64,000 nt of DNA from Epiperipatus broadwayi. Its lineage: Eukaryota; Onychophora; Udeonychophora; Euonychophora; Peripatidae. Location of the stretch: positions 9,154,269-9,218,268 of the forward strand of contig JAQFVV010012423.1 in assembly GCA_028023455.1 (NCBI GenBank), in the 5' to 3' direction. This document shows positions 36,054 through 47,758 of the stretch, piece by piece. The stretch's first letter is position 1. Every line of letters starts with the position of its first letter. A program made the translations under genes and the position numbers. The notes beneath the pieces were generated by a model. It ran no database searches. It had not been told where the DNA came from and saw only the letters and a program-made list of their open reading frames with translations.

Positions 36054-37363
36054 TGTATAGGATTCCACTGTCATTAGAACATTGGTCACTTGAAAATGCC
36101 ACTAGGATACTTAATGAACCTAGAAAATTTGAGGTGACAGAATATTCACTAATGATGATGAGCACCCTGACATAAAATAAATTACTTGCCCCTGACAGTA
36201 GCTCAGATCAGAATATGAGACTCATACTTATTAAACAGTTGATAGGCAGACATAGTAAACAAACATAAGTCAAATTAAAATTAATAATGTAATAATAATG
36301 TTTATTACAATTAAATGAAAATAAAGAAATCATTAAGTTAATTGCTATTACATCTATAAATGTCTTAAGAGAGTACTTTTACTATTCATAGCTCTAACAG
36401 TTAAATTGATCATCTACTCAATTACTTCAAAGACTAAAATAATTTTTTAGCAGCGTTTTATAAAATAGGATGTACAATCTATATCTGTGACTAAATTAAT
36501 AAGAGTAAAATATTCGATTTTATCTTCTTGAATGCTTAAACATATATGCAAAAATAAAGATGTATATGTGCAGCAATATAATACCACCTCATGATTATAT
36601 TATTAAACTAAGAAGGACTATTTTACATAAAGGAGACATGAGAAGTTAATTCTAAGCTTACCATGCAAGACACAAAAGAGTTGACAATTCAACAATTGGT
36701 AGCCCAGTTTAAAAAATATGAGTTCGACCAAAATATTATAGTCAGAGGCTCTGAAAAATTCACCAAGCTATAATGAAACTAATAAACAAGAAGGTGTAGT
36801 AGTTTTGCCAAAATGAGGCTACAACTGAGTAAATAGACCACTTAATTAAAGCAGTAGACAATACAGATGACAAAGAGGAAACACCATAATAATACTGACC
36901 AAGTAGCTACTTAGCCATTCTGGTGAAGTAAAGGAAAAGTCCTACAAAATAACTTTGGCCAAAGTATGGCTTTGTTTTAGATACACACAGAAATAGATGG
37001 GTACTTTTTATATAAGGCATCTTATGAACAAGCATTAAAATGTTTTAGTAAATCTAAAAATCAAATCACACATATATAAAATAAATTGAGTAATGTTAAT
37101 TAAAAGCAAAAGTTTATTTTAAACATTTTTACAATATTTTTTAAAAGATTTTACTGACTGATTAAATTCCTGGCTTGTTTTCTTAAAAGAGAAAAATTAA
37201 CAAAAAAAACTTGTTTTAAATATTCTAAGAAAGAATGATCAAACTATTTTACAATAATAATTGGACTTGATTAAAAAAACTCAAAATTCTCAACAGAAGA
37301 AGAAAACAAAATTCTAAATTAAAGCTTACTCTATAAAAAACAGTAAAACATTTTTACATGACA
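36054..37363 (+). mobile_element. Decayed LTR-like element between (TA)n arrays
   Basis: Begins TGTATAGGATTCC directly after a (TA)n run and ends ...CATGACA directly before the (TA)n run into which the next LTR element (37381) is inserted. The first ~100 bp contain GCCACTAGGATACTTAATGAACCTAGAAAATTT, shortened here to the shared words CCACTAGG and CCTAGAAAATTT, also found at 57.05 kb. From 36660 to 36960 the plus strand holds broken coding such as KELTIQQLVAQFKKYEFDQN, plausibly gag. Confidence 0.4.
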
Positions 37364-37380
37364 TATATATATATATATAT

Positions 37381-38862
37381 TGTACCAATAATGAAATTGG
37401 CACATAAAAATTTATCTAAAAAAAATTATTATTAAAATAATATTTCTTAAAAGAGTTTGAAATAAAAGTTAGAAAATAATTGATTAAAAGTGGGAGGGGG
37501 AGTTTGCATCAGAAAAGATAAACTAAAAGTTTTATAAAAGGAAGTAAAAAGTTTTTCTTATTAGTATTCGTAAAATATAAATAATTGAAAGTTTAAAAAA
37601 TACAAATCTCTTTTCATTCGAATTAAAGAAAAAGTGTCTTGCATTGGTGGTCGAGAAGTCAGTGCGACTGCCTTGCATTTTCAGGCAGTTGCCCAGGTTG
37701 CGGGTTCACGTCCTGGCTGATGCTATGACACTTAAAAAAAAAAACTAGTTATATATGTGCGTATATATGTGCGATTGTAAATAAATAAAAAATGTATGCG
37801 TAATAAATATTAAAATGAAATAAAAGAAGATTGTCATTAAAAAACATGGCAATGGCTATTAATTAAAATATAAAACAACACATTTTGCATGGCTGTTACT
37901 AATTAAACAATCTTCCAAATCACGTTGTCAAAGGATTATCAATGGAATTTTGACAACAGATATTAACGGAGGATATCGAAAAGAAAAACACTAAACAGGT
38001 ATAAATAATAAAAAAATTTATTGGACAAGCAGTTCAGTTCAGAAATTGAGTCAGTTAAGTCAAGAGAGGACAATCAGTTGGGTTAATTGTATCCAGAAAC
38101 AAAATGCAGTGGTGAGCAGTTTTTGGGAAATATATGCCTCTCCACAGCCTGATGTCCAATGAAAACAGCAAGATCTGCCCGTGAAATAATGTCAGCTTAA
38201 CAACTTGAAAATCTCCGTCAATATCTAATTGTCTCCAATAATAATAATCATGAAGAATAATGAAACTCATCAAGGAAACGTCCCAGCCGGCTGAAAATAT
38301 TCTCACCTAAAGCAGCAACCAAATAAAACGAAGTTCTACGTGTACATTCAAAATCCTAGGTAATAATATTTCATATTCTTATTTCTATAATAGCCATTGC
38401 ATTGCATTAATTTGTAAAGCCTCCAGAGATAAGTAATTTGAACTCTATAAGCATGCATAAAATGAACTATTGATGTGCATGTGTGTGAATGCTATATGAT
38501 TTTATAAACATCAAACATTATTTATGCTTTCTCATAAAATATATTATAGTGTGTTACTTTAAAATGTGTGTGTTATTTTAGATTTATAAAATGTTTAAAA
38601 TTAGTAAATGTTAGTTAATAAATTGTCTTTAAAATTAAACTTTATTTGTTGGTCAATTCTTTTTATCAATTCCTTCTTACACGAAATAAAAAAGTGCTTT
38701 GATGTTGGTGTTGAACTCAACAGTCGAGAAGAAGCTATGTCCTGGAAATGTAACACTAGTTATATATTTTATAGCTATCGTTTGGGCATACGTACTCTCC
38801 GAGTATGTTCTTCTCTGCTTAAGAGGCCGGTGTTTCGAACGTCCCATTTCGAACCCGGTACA
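37381..38862 (+). repeat. 5' LTR
   Basis: Starts TGTACCAATAATG and ends GAACCCGGTACA. It carries a ~107-bp tRNA-derived SINE insertion (about 37635-37741) absent from the 3' LTR. Compared with the 3' LTR, scattered substitutions amount to a few percent by eye, indicating an old insertion. Confidence 0.85.
37635..37741 (+). repeat. tRNA-derived SINE inside the 5' LTR
   Basis: TTGGTGGTCGAGAAGTC (A box, tRNA-Leu/Ser style), a CTGCCT/AGGCAG anticodon-like hairpin, CGGGTTCACGTCC (B box) and an A11 tail. GTGTC...GACAC could close an acceptor stem. The 3' LTR has the empty site, so this copy inserted after the LTR element. Confidence 0.7.
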
Positions 38863-39240
38863 AATGGCTATACCGAACTTGGGGCTGGACCTAAGAAACA
38901 ATAGTAATTAAATACTTTGTTTCTTGTTCGAAAATTTTTTATACAAAAGCTAAATTACATATGTAAAAGTGTTTTAATTTTAAAAAAAGAATTGACCGAA
39001 AACTTTTTTTTCTTTAAATGAAACGAGATTTATGCTATTTACATTATTTAAAATAAATCATTATGTTAAATCAGAGACAATTAGATGTTTGTGTGGAGTT
39101 AAAGCATTAAGAACGGGTAGAGAAAAGGACAAAGGGGGATGGAGTCCGCGCGTATTTCCATCTTAGTAAGAAAAATAAATAAACAATAATATTTGATTTG
39201 TTAATGCAAAAGATAATTTAAAAAAAAAATACAAAGTAAT

Positions 39241-39855
39241 AGCATAACTATGAATAAAGAAATGGAGCTGGAAGAAAGCCCAATATATTTTAAAAATCCT
39301 TAGTTAATGGAAAAAGAGAAAGAAGAAGTATCTGAGATGTGAATGATAATGAAAATGATGATGAATATGTTGCAAGAGTTTAAAGAAGAATTGTGTCAGA
39401 AATTTGAGTGAAGTCAGCAAGAATTCAAAGCAGAAATATGAGAATTCAAACAAAGCCAAGAAAAACTCAAAGCAGAATTGAAAGAAGAAATTAGTCAAGT
39501 CAAAGGAGAAATTAATGAACTTAGAATGAAAATTAGAGAAATAAGAGAAGTGAGATGTGAAATTACAGGAAAGGTAGAAAAAAATCAAGAGATTGTAGAA
39601 GTAGATTTTGTTAAAGAAAGTAAGGAAGTTGAGGTCATGAAAGAGGTAGAAATTGAATTAGAATCAGATAGCATTGTGACCGATAAGGTAGAAACAAATG
39701 TAGACCAAAAAATAGAAGAGAGATATAAATTCAAGGTAGAAAATAGCGTAAAAGAGTTTTTACAAAGAATTAAAAATAAAAGGTTTAAAGTAAACGTTCG
39801 CATTCACTGTAGACATAGATTTAAAACAAAGAGAAAGCGTAAGAAAAAATATTGA
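39241..39855 (+). pseudogene. Gag-like coiled-coil region of the LTR element
   Basis: Plus-strand Glu/Lys-rich sequence. The longest open part (39478-39855, 125 codons) reads KEEISQVKGEINELRMKIRE and ends in a basic FKTKRKRKKKY tail. Upstream (39241-39477) the same character continues, with a few in-frame stops (for example after QKFE and AEI). Heptad-like spacing supports a coiled coil. No CCHC knuckle. By position after the 5' LTR it is probably a degenerate gag. Confidence 0.5.
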
Positions 39856-40502
39856 CAGTTAAGAAAAATACGGAGGTATGTGAAGCTTAAAAGTTTTCTA
39901 ATTTACAAGGCAGAAAATAGAATGGAAAGGGAAAGACATAAAGCAATAAATTTTAATCTAAGGAGAGATGTGAGAATATGGAGTACAATTTATGTTAGTA
40001 AGTTAGTAGAAAGAAAGAAGAAACTGCCTGACATAGTTTAAAAGTTAGTAAACGGGTGGAATAGTAAAGGAAAAGAAACAAAAGGGACCGGAAATGGACT
40101 ATGAGTTTAATGTAATTATTTTGACGTAGGTAAAAAGCCTGAATTAGAATTTTGCTATTTAAAATGATGGATTGTTTTGTCAAATAATAATGAAGGCTTC
40201 ATAAAATAAATTTTTTTTTTCTCCATGCACATATTAATAAGGAAAAATGTTCGTAAATAAATGGGTCAAGTTAATGATTTAAAAATAAAGTTTGTAGGTT
40301 TAAATAAATGAGTAAGATAATGAAAATACGTAGGGTGTAAATAAATTGTTTAAAACAATAAATAAAAAAAATCTCCAATAAAATAATAAAGAAAGACTCG
40401 TAATAAAGTAAAATAGTTTTTTTTTTTTCTAAATATACGCACATAAATAAAGAAGTTAAAGTAATGGTTTAAAAAATAATATTGTAATATAAATAAATTT
40501 GT

Positions 40503-40512
40503 AAACTAATGT
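40503..40512 (+). repeat. Target-site duplication of the RTE, left copy
   Basis: AAACTAATGT, identical to 43807-43816. It marks the left edge of the RTE insertion. Confidence 0.8.
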
Positions 40513-43500
40513 GGCTGCAGAAAGGAGTTTGCTATTAACTGAAAGGAGACCCTTTGATTCCTCTTGGAGGCCTTAAAGGAACCGAGCAGGGCAAATTCCT
40601 AATGTCCACTCCATACGTTCTTGTCGTTGCAGCTGTTATTACTATATGATTATTGATATAGTATACGAACATGGATGGGCTGCTCACCAACACACATTAG
40701 CCAGCATGGTGAGTTTATTGGCTTTTTATCTCTGAGTTTAAGATCAAGAAACATCATGGTCTTTCTTCTCAGTGCCTGATAAAGCAGAATGAATGTTTGT
40801 GTAAATGATAAATATTTTTCCAATACATATATACAATTATGACAGAAAAAATAAAGCATGGCCCTTATTCCCAGGAGGCTGTAAAGTCACCAACCAAGGC
40901 AGCGGTTAGTGGCCGAAGGCGGAGGGTGCTAAGAATCCCCTGATTGCGGACCCAGGCTGCCATTTGATGACGACTTTTTATTTAGGTACTTACAACTGCA
41001 GATCACTTTCAAGTGAAGGAAGATTGCAAGAATTAGAAGAAGAACTGTCTTATATTAAATGGGACATTATTGGACTTTGTGAAGTTAGAAGAAAAGGAGA
41101 AGAAACAATTGATTTAAAAAGTGGACATATACTCTATTATAAAGGCACACATATTGGAAATACAAGTGGAGTAGGATTCATTATAAATAAAAAGTGGAAG
41201 AACAATATTGTGGAGATTGATGGTGTATCAGACAGAGTGGCAAGATTAGTTATACAACTTAATAGCAGATACCAAATGCAGATAATTCAGGTTTATGCCC
41301 CAACAAGTTCTCATAGTGATGAAGTAGTAGAAGATTTTTATATGGATGTACAAAAGGCTTTTGATCAGAGTAAACAACATTTTAAAATTGTTATGGGAGA
41401 CTTTAATGCTAGAATTGGTAGACAAATGAAAGATGAAATTGCTGTAGGTAATTTTGGTTATGGTAATAGAAATGAGAGAGGACATAGACTTGTGGAGTTT
41501 GCAGAAAAAGAAAAACTTTATATTATTAATTCATTTTTTGAGAAAAATGTTAAAAGGAAATGGACATGGAAGCATCCAAATGAAGGTACAGCAGAATTGG
41601 ATTATATTTTGACTAACAGAAAATACATATTTCAAGATTGTAATGTTCTTAATAAATTTAACACAGGAAGTGATCATCGATTAGTAAGGTGTAAGTTACG
41701 TGTTAATGTAAAACTAGAGAGACAAAAATTATTAAGAAAAACTATATTTACAGTTGATATTCCTAATCTTCAGAAACATTCTAATGAATTTAAATTAGAA
41801 CTTACAAATAGGTTTCAAGTGTTAGGAGATTTTGAACATGATTCAGATTTGAATGAAATTAATATGAAAATAACTGATACACTTTTAAAAACTGCAACAA
41901 ACATAGCTGGTAGAAAAAAGCAGCAATTGACTAATAAAATTTCTAGTGAGACTAGAGAATTTATGAAGAAAAGAAGGAATATGAAGATATACAAAAATTA
42001 TGTATTAAAAAGAACTGAATATCTCGAATTTTGTAAAATGGTACGGAAAAGAGTTGAAAATGATATAAGAAAGTATAACTGTGAAATAGCAAGGAAAGCT
42101 GTAGAAGAAAATAAAAGGCTCAAAAATGTTAAACAACATTTTGGTATTGGTAGGAAATTTATATCTGCAATAAGAAAAAAAGATGGAATTATTACTAAAA
42201 AGAGAGATGACATTATGAAATTGGTAGAAGATTTTTATCAAGAATTATATAGTAATAAAGAACAAATACCTCCTATATCTATTACATTTTCCAAATTGCC
42301 CAGAATTTTAAATGAAGAAGTGAGACATGCAATTAAGTGTATGAAGAAAGGAAAGGCTCCAGGAAATGATGGAATTATAATTGATATATTAAAAGAAGCA
42401 GGTGAAGAAATAGAAACAATTTTAGCAAAGTTATATACCAAATGTCTAAATGATAAAGATGTACCGGAAGATTGGAAGAATGCAGTAATAATATTAATAT
42501 TTAAAAAAGGTGATAAAGAAGATATTAGAAATTACAGACCTATCAGCCTTTTATCAGTTTTATATAAAATTTTTACCAAGATAATTACAACTCGTCTACA
42601 GAGAACTTTGGATTTCCACCAACCAAGAGAACAAGCTGGATTTAAAAGTGGTTTTAGTACAATAGATCATATCCAGGTATTGAGAGAAGTCATAGAAAGG
42701 ACAAATGAATATGAGTTGTCATTATGTTTTGGATTTGTAGATTATGAAAAGGCATTCGATTCTATACACATTTCTTCAATGATTAAAGCATTGGATAATC
42801 AAGGTATAGATCCAGGATATTGTCATATTTTAAAGAATATTTATAAAAATGCAACAGCAACAATTAGATTACATAATGACACTGGGAAAGTCAACATTGA
42901 GAAAGGTGTAAGACAAGGTGACTCCATATCTCCAAAACTCTTTACAGCAGTGCTGCAAGAAGTATTTTGTGGATTAAAATGGGAAACTAAAGGAGTGAAA
43001 GTAAATGGAGAGTATTTAAGTCATTTAGATTTCGCAGATGATGTAGTTGTTTTTGCAAATAATGCTTCAGAGCTGCAGGAAATGTTGCAGGAGTCAGCAG
43101 ATGAAAGTAGAAAAGTAGGACTAAAGATAAATGTTAAAAAGACTAAAGTAATGTTTAATCGATTTGCTCAAAATATGAAAATAAAGATTGATTATGAAGA
43201 ATTAGAAGAAGTTAACAGTTACAAATACCTTGGTCAGATTATTAATACAGATGGAAACATAATGGAGGAAATTAATCATAGAATTAAACTTGGTTGGAGT
43301 GCTTTTGGTAGAAATAACTTGATACTAAAAGGAAATATGCCTATGTGTTTGAAAAGGATGGTTTTTAACAAATGTGTTTTACCAGTTCTTACTTATGGAT
43401 CTGAGACTTGGACACTTAATAGAAGAGCAATACAGAGACTTCAGACCACTCAAAGGAGTATGGAGAGATGTATGTTGGGAGTAACAAGAAGAGATCGAAA

Positions 43501-43806
43501 ACGCAATGTATGGGTAAGACAACAAACAGGTGTTACTGACCTTATTGAAAAAATTAAAAGATTGAAATGGAGTTGGGCTGGACATATTGCTAGAAGAGAT
43601 GATAATAAATGGACAATTGAAATTTTAAACTGGATTCCAAGAGATTGTAAAAGACCCAGAAAGAGACCACATGTGAGATGGATGGATGAAATAAGAAAAT
43701 GTGCAGGAGTGTTGTGGAGAAGAGAAGCTAAAGATCGGAGAAGATGGATTAAACTTGGAGAGACCTACATCCTGCAGTGGATTGATAATGGTTGATGATG
43801 ATGATG
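40513..43806 (+). mobile_element. Full-length RTE-type non-LTR retrotransposon
   Basis: Bounded by perfect 10-bp duplications AAACTAATGT (40503-40512, 43807-43816). Layout: a 451-bp GC-richer 5' UTR, one intact 943-codon ORF, and almost no 3' UTR: the stop codon itself begins a short TGA/GAT trinucleotide tail (43793-43806). Single ORF, very short 3' UTR and microsatellite tail are hallmarks of the RTE clade. Inserted within the LTR element, hence younger than it. Confidence 0.9.
40964..43795 (+). CDS. RTE ORF: AP-endonuclease and reverse transcriptase
   Basis: An intact 943-residue polyprotein that nicks target DNA and reverse-transcribes element RNA there. N-terminal apurinic-type endonuclease: GTYNCRSL near residue 8, GLCEVRRKGEE near 38-48, IIQVYAPTSSHSDE near 112, GDFNARIG at 145-152 and SDHRLVRCKL from 236, so the catalytic Asn, Glu, Asp and His are present. 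RT domain about 450-760: GKAPGNDG, NYRPISLLSVLYK, FVDYEKAFDS (Asp593), VRQGDSISP (about 649) and FADDVVVF (690-697, catalytic Asp692-Asp693), then YKYLGQI. The C-terminus has GSETW, WSWAGHIARR and GRP-like RPRKRPHVRW motifs common in proteins often mislabelled craniofacial development protein 2. No stop or frameshift is seen, so the copy may be competent. Length fits RTE ORFs (about 900-1000 aa). Confidence 0.95.
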   Translation: MMTTFYLGTYNCRSLSSEGRLQELEEELSYIKWDIIGLCEVRRKGEETIDLKSGHILYYKGTHIGNTSGVGFIINKKWKNNIVEIDGVSDRVARLVIQLNSRYQMQIIQVYAPTSSHSDEVVEDFYMDVQKAFDQSKQHFKIVMGDFNARIGRQMKDEIAVGNFGYGNRNERGHRLVEFAEKEKLYIINSFFEKNVKRKWTWKHPNEGTAELDYILTNRKYIFQDCNVLNKFNTGSDHRLVRCKLRVNVKLERQKLLRKTIFTVDIPNLQKHSNEFKLELTNRFQVLGDFEHDSDLNEINMKITDTLLKTATNIAGRKKQQLTNKISSETREFMKKRRNMKIYKNYVLKRTEYLEFCKMVRKRVENDIRKYNCEIARKAVEENKRLKNVKQHFGIGRKFISAIRKKDGIITKKRDDIMKLVEDFYQELYSNKEQIPPISITFSKLPRILNEEVRHAIKCMKKGKAPGNDGIIIDILKEAGEEIETILAKLYTKCLNDKDVPEDWKNAVIILIFKKGDKEDIRNYRPISLLSVLYKIFTKIITTRLQRTLDFHQPREQAGFKSGFSTIDHIQVLREVIERTNEYELSLCFGFVDYEKAFDSIHISSMIKALDNQGIDPGYCHILKNIYKNATATIRLHNDTGKVNIEKGVRQGDSISPKLFTAVLQEVFCGLKWETKGVKVNGEYLSHLDFADDVVVFANNASELQEMLQESADESRKVGLKINVKKTKVMFNRFAQNMKIKIDYEELEEVNSYKYLGQIINTDGNIMEEINHRIKLGWSAFGRNNLILKGNMPMCLKRMVFNKCVLPVLTYGSETWTLNRRAIQRLQTTQRSMERCMLGVTRRDRKRNVWVRQQTGVTDLIEKIKRLKWSWAGHIARRDDNKWTIEILNWIPRDCKRPRKRPHVRWMDEIRKCAGVLWRREAKDRRRWIKLGETYILQWIDNG

Positions 43807-43816
43807 AAACTAATGT
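43807..43816 (+). repeat. Target-site duplication of the RTE, right copy
   Basis: AAACTAATGT, identical to 40503-40512. Confidence 0.8.
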
Positions 43817-44138
43817 CCGTGATAGATTAGAATAATAGTGTAATATAAATAAATATGTAAGATATTAGTCGTATGAATTAAATATAATATGGTAAGGTTA
43901 GTAAAATATAAAGTCAATCTAAGTTATATTAGGAGTGTATAAGGGTTTGAAACTAAAGGGAAAGAGGGTAGTATAGAAAAAAGTTTAGATAAGGATAAGT
44001 TTAAAGCTGTTGACTGGATAAATTTTAGTACCTGTAACGGATTGGCCAGGATCATTCCTCTTTTAAAAATGTGCACTGGCGACAACCAGAATAAGTTGTA
44101 AGTATCTTTTTCAGGGGAGAATATCCATATCTCATACC

Positions 44139-44350
44139 TCGTTTTTCAAAGTGTAAGTCGGAAATGGACAATTGAAAATTCCTGCCATTCGCAGTGACCT
44201 CTTCTTAGTCAAAGTCTGATCAAGAGAATCCACAATCATTTTCCAAAGTGTAAGCTGGAAATGGACAGTTGAAAATTCCTGCCATTTGCAGTGACCTTTT
44301 CTCAAAGTCCGATCAAGAGAATCGGCAGCTGAAGCTTCGTTTTTCATAGT
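44139..44350 (+). repeat. Tandem repeat of ~98 bp in the LTR element
   Basis: GTTTTTCAAAGTGTAAGTCG begins a unit at 44141. Close copies start at about 44239 and, partial, at 44339. Each full unit contains GGAAATGGACA, CCTGCCATT and AGTGACCT. The minus strand stays open across it, giving a repeated peptide, which is probably incidental. Confidence 0.8.
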
Positions 44351-44631
44351 GTAAGTCGGTATAAGTCAGAAAATATGTATCCGCCTCATTTTTAAAAGAT
44401 CCCTGTGCCACCAAAATTAGTTTGTCCTCGTGGTCACTATCCAGGACTCAGAACATTGTAAGAAATGTTACCAGCATCGAAAGAAGAAAAGTATCATTGG
44501 AGATTGCCCTTAGTATGGAAAGTAAAAGATATTAAAAGGCAAACTTAGAAATTAATAAATTAAGAATTAAAGTTGTCAGAGATAAAATGGTCAAAAATGA
44601 CGCATTTTACTCTCAAACGAGGATGGTGTAA

Positions 44632-46169
44632 TGTACCAATATTGAAATTGGCAGATAAAAATTTATCTAAAAAAAATTATTATTAAAATAATATTTCGTA
44701 AAAGAGTTTGAAATAAAAGTTAGAAAATAATTGATTAAAAGTGGGAGGGGGAGTTTGCATCAGAAAAGATAAAGTAAAAGTTTTATAAAAGGAAGTAAAG
44801 AGTTTTTCTTATTAGTATTTGTAAAATATAAATAATTTAAAGTTTAAAAAATACAAATCTCTTTTCATTTGAATTAAAGAAAAAGTAATCTTAACATTAG
44901 TTATATATGTGTGTATATATGTGCGATTGTAAATAAATAAAAATGTATGCGTAATAAATATTAAAATGAAATAAAAGAAGATTGTCATTAAAAAACATGG
45001 CAATGGCTATTAATTAAAATATAAAACAACACATTTTGCATGGCTATTACTAATTAAATAATCTTCCAAAACACATTGTCAAAGGATTATCAGTGGAATT
45101 TTAACAACAGATATTGCCGGAGGATATCGAAAAGAAAAACACTTCGCAGGTATAAATAATAAAAAATTTTATCGGACAAGCAGTTCAATTCAGAAAATAA
45201 TTGAGTCAGTTAAGTCAAGAGAGGACAATCAGTTGGGTTAATTGTATCCAGAAACAAAATGCAGTGCTGAGCAGTTTTTGGGAAATACACGCCTCTCCAC
45301 AGCCTGATGTCCGATGAAAACAACAAGATCTGCCTGTGAAATAATGTCAGCTTAACAACTTGAAATCTCCATCAACATCTAATTGTCTCCAATAATAATA
45401 ATCATGAAGAATAATGAAACTCATCAAGGAAACGTTCCAGCCAGCTGGAAATATTCTCACCTAAAGCAGTAACCAAATAATTTGAAGTTCTACATTTACA
45501 TTCAAAATCCTAGGTAATAATATTTCATATTCTTATTTCTATAATAGCCATTGCATTGCATTAATTCGTAAAGCCTCCAGAGACAAGTAATTTGAACTCT
45601 ATAAGCATGCATAAAATGAACTATTGATGTGGGTGTGTGTGAATGCTACATGATTTTATAAACATCAAACATTATTTATGCTTTCTCATAAAATATATTA
45701 TAGTGTGTTAATTTAAAATGTGTGTGTTATTTTAGATTTATAAAATGTTTAAAATTAGTAAATGTTAGTTAATAAATTGTCTTTAAAATTAAACTTTATT
45801 TGTCGGTCAATTCTTTTTATCAATTCCTTCTATTTTTTTTTTATTAATTCTTTCACCACTAATTATGTATAGTTGGATAGTGATTACAAATAGCTGAGCT
45901 AGTCATGGACACTTAGGCGTTGAGTTAGTGGCCATTGTTTAAGTGTGTTGTTTATTCTTTTCAGAATAAATATCTGGCACCTGTGTCTACACAAAACAAA
46001 AAAGTGCTTTGAACTTGGTGTTGAACTCAACAGTCGATAAGTTATGTCCTAGAAATGTAATGCTAGTTATATATTTTATAGCTATTGTTTGGGCATACAT
46101 ACTCTCCGAGTATGTTCTTCTCTGCCTAAGAGGCCGGTGTTTCCATCATCCCATTTCGAACCCAGTACA
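44632..46169 (+). repeat. 3' LTR
   Basis: Starts TGTACCAATATTG and ends CGAACCCAGTACA. It is preceded by AACGAGGATGGTGTAA, a possible polypurine-like priming site. It contains about 150 bp (about 45830-45990) that the 5' LTR lacks, and lacks the SINE found there. Confidence 0.85.
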
Positions 46170-47710
46170 ATATATATATAATAAATAATAGATGCACAGA
46201 ATAAAGAAAAATTACATTTAAACCGCTTATTATGGTTAATAATAATAATAAAAAATGTGCATATACAAAATAAAAAACACTTATAAAAACCACTGGCTTG
46301 ATAGATAAAAGTTTAAATTACTGCTAAGTCTTTAAAGGTTGTTGCTTTAGCTTCCTTAGGTTTATTGAAGAGATAGCTATCTTTGTCCATTTTTCAATTG
46401 TAGTTGTCTAGGCAATCACATGAGTCTTCTTTGTGGGTTGGCTTTAGAAAGTCAGATTTCTAAAGATTTCTAATTTCATAACATGTTGGAGGATGAAGGT
46501 TCAATTTAGAGCATAAAGTTCATCTTAGTGAGGTGCCTAGACCAGCATATTTTGAAGAACATGAGAAAAATTGATTGGTTTATTGTACTACTACAGTCCA
46601 CTCATCCCAAATGAATCTCTGATGAGTAGAATCTAATAGAATCTACTGACTCTGACTGAATTAATAAATAAATAGCTTATGAAAAATTTCTCCTAACTTG
46701 GGTGCTTTTTTAATAATTTTTCCTTAGCTTGAAAGCTTTCTGAAAAAAACAATAGATTTTGGGGAGCTTTTATACATTTGTTCTATTGTTATACCATACA
46801 AATTTCAAGATTAGCATCTCAAAATAGCCAGGTTTTACTTGATTAAATAGAAGTTAAAATCAAACATTTTTACATTCCATGCTAATTAGTTTCATTACAT
46901 GTCTTCTCTGAACAATGCTTAACTTTTTATTACAACATATTAAAAATTTATTTGTAGATTAAGCATTGTGGTTCATGTATGTATGTATATACATGTGACC
47001 ACACTTTTATAATACATGTTTAATATAATTTAAATTAGAAAAGATTTTAAACTAATTTACAAATAGAGTTTTTTAAACTGAAACCCTTATTTTTCTACAT
47101 ATATAACTTTGAGATAGCATAGCACCCATTTCAATATATATAGTAATTTGCTATGGCAGTGAAACAAATGTATGCAAAATCAATCAGATTTATATTTTTT
47201 TAGAGCATCCTTCATTTTGAAATTAAATTGGTTCCATATATATATATTATAACCTTATGGATCAGTTAGCAAGAGCACAATAAAAATGATGCCCTGATCA
47301 TGACACTTGGTTATGAAACTTTACTGTGCATACCATCTAATATTAAAACAATATGATTATCACATTATTCCATAATCAATAGAATATAATTTATATCTGA
47401 GGTTTGCATCATACAATCATTATATCTTAATACACAATAAGATATTATATATTCTTCTAAATTATAACAAGAATTATAAATAAATAGATCCACTTATACA
47501 CTTGGGTCTCATTTTATGCAGATTATTTTAATACAATTTTGAAGTTATGCAATTCATGTTTCATCTTAATATCTTTTTATAATGGGTTTTCTTTTATGCG
47601 ATAAAAAAATTTATATTTCACTATATTTATTAGATATCAAGAAATTTAAATTATTAATAATAACATGAAAGCTAAACACCTTCAAACAGATACGCTTTAA
47701 AAATGCTTAC
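46170..47710. other. No recognisable gene
   Basis: AT-rich. At 46622-46645 the plus strand has CTGATGA with a GUAGA/UCUAC stem but no GAAA box, and I do not call it a ribozyme. Confidence 0.45.
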
Positions 47711-47758
47711 GTGACAGCCAATCAGATGGAATAATGGCATCACATGGGACTCTAAATT
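47711..47758 (-). CDS. Candidate 48-bp internal exon
   Basis: On the minus strand, GTGTTTTAG acceptor (ending 47759), 16 open codons (NLESHVMPLFHLIGCH) and a GTAAGC donor (47710-47705). Phase 0 at both ends. It is GC-richer than its surroundings and also includes an inverted CCAAT (TGATTGGCTG), so it might instead be part of a promoter. In phase with the candidate exon at 48499 and the terminal exon at 34133. Chance occurrence is quite possible. Confidence 0.22.

Larger units (their letters stand above)
37381..46169 (+). mobile_element. Non-autonomous LTR retrotransposon with nested RTE
   Basis: Two long direct repeats (37381-38862 and 44632-46169) share near-identical sequence and the termini TGTACC...(G/A)GTACA. 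They lie in a TA array, so ATATA is duplicated at both ends but cannot be proven to be a target duplication. The internal region holds a gag-like coiled-coil stretch, a nested RTE LINE and a tandem repeat. Without the RTE (3294 bp) and its 10-bp duplication, only about 2.5 kb of internal sequence remains, with no protease, RT or integrase. It therefore looks like a LARD-type element depending on another element's enzymes. No primer-binding site was confidently matched to a tRNA. Confidence 0.8.

Noticed and set aside
37641-37735. Possible functional tRNA-Leu/Ser gene
   Set aside because: The anticodon loop is too long and the T stem is imperfect. It carries an A tail and is absent from the sister LTR, so it is a SINE.
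38863-38885. Primer-binding site after the 5' LTR (TGGCTATACCGAAC)
   Set aside because: Starts TGG, but its complement does not place the T-loop where a tRNA 3' end would. No tRNA could be matched by eye.
41246-43585. Several minus-strand frames of 67-79 codons
   Set aside because: Antisense shadows of the RTE ORF.
44132-44347. 71-codon minus-strand frame
   Set aside because: A repeated peptide produced by the ~98-bp tandem repeat on the non-coding strand of the LTR element.
46622-46650. Plus-strand CTGATGA with a GTAGA/TCTAC stem
   Set aside because: TGAC stands where GAAA is required, and helix I does not form.
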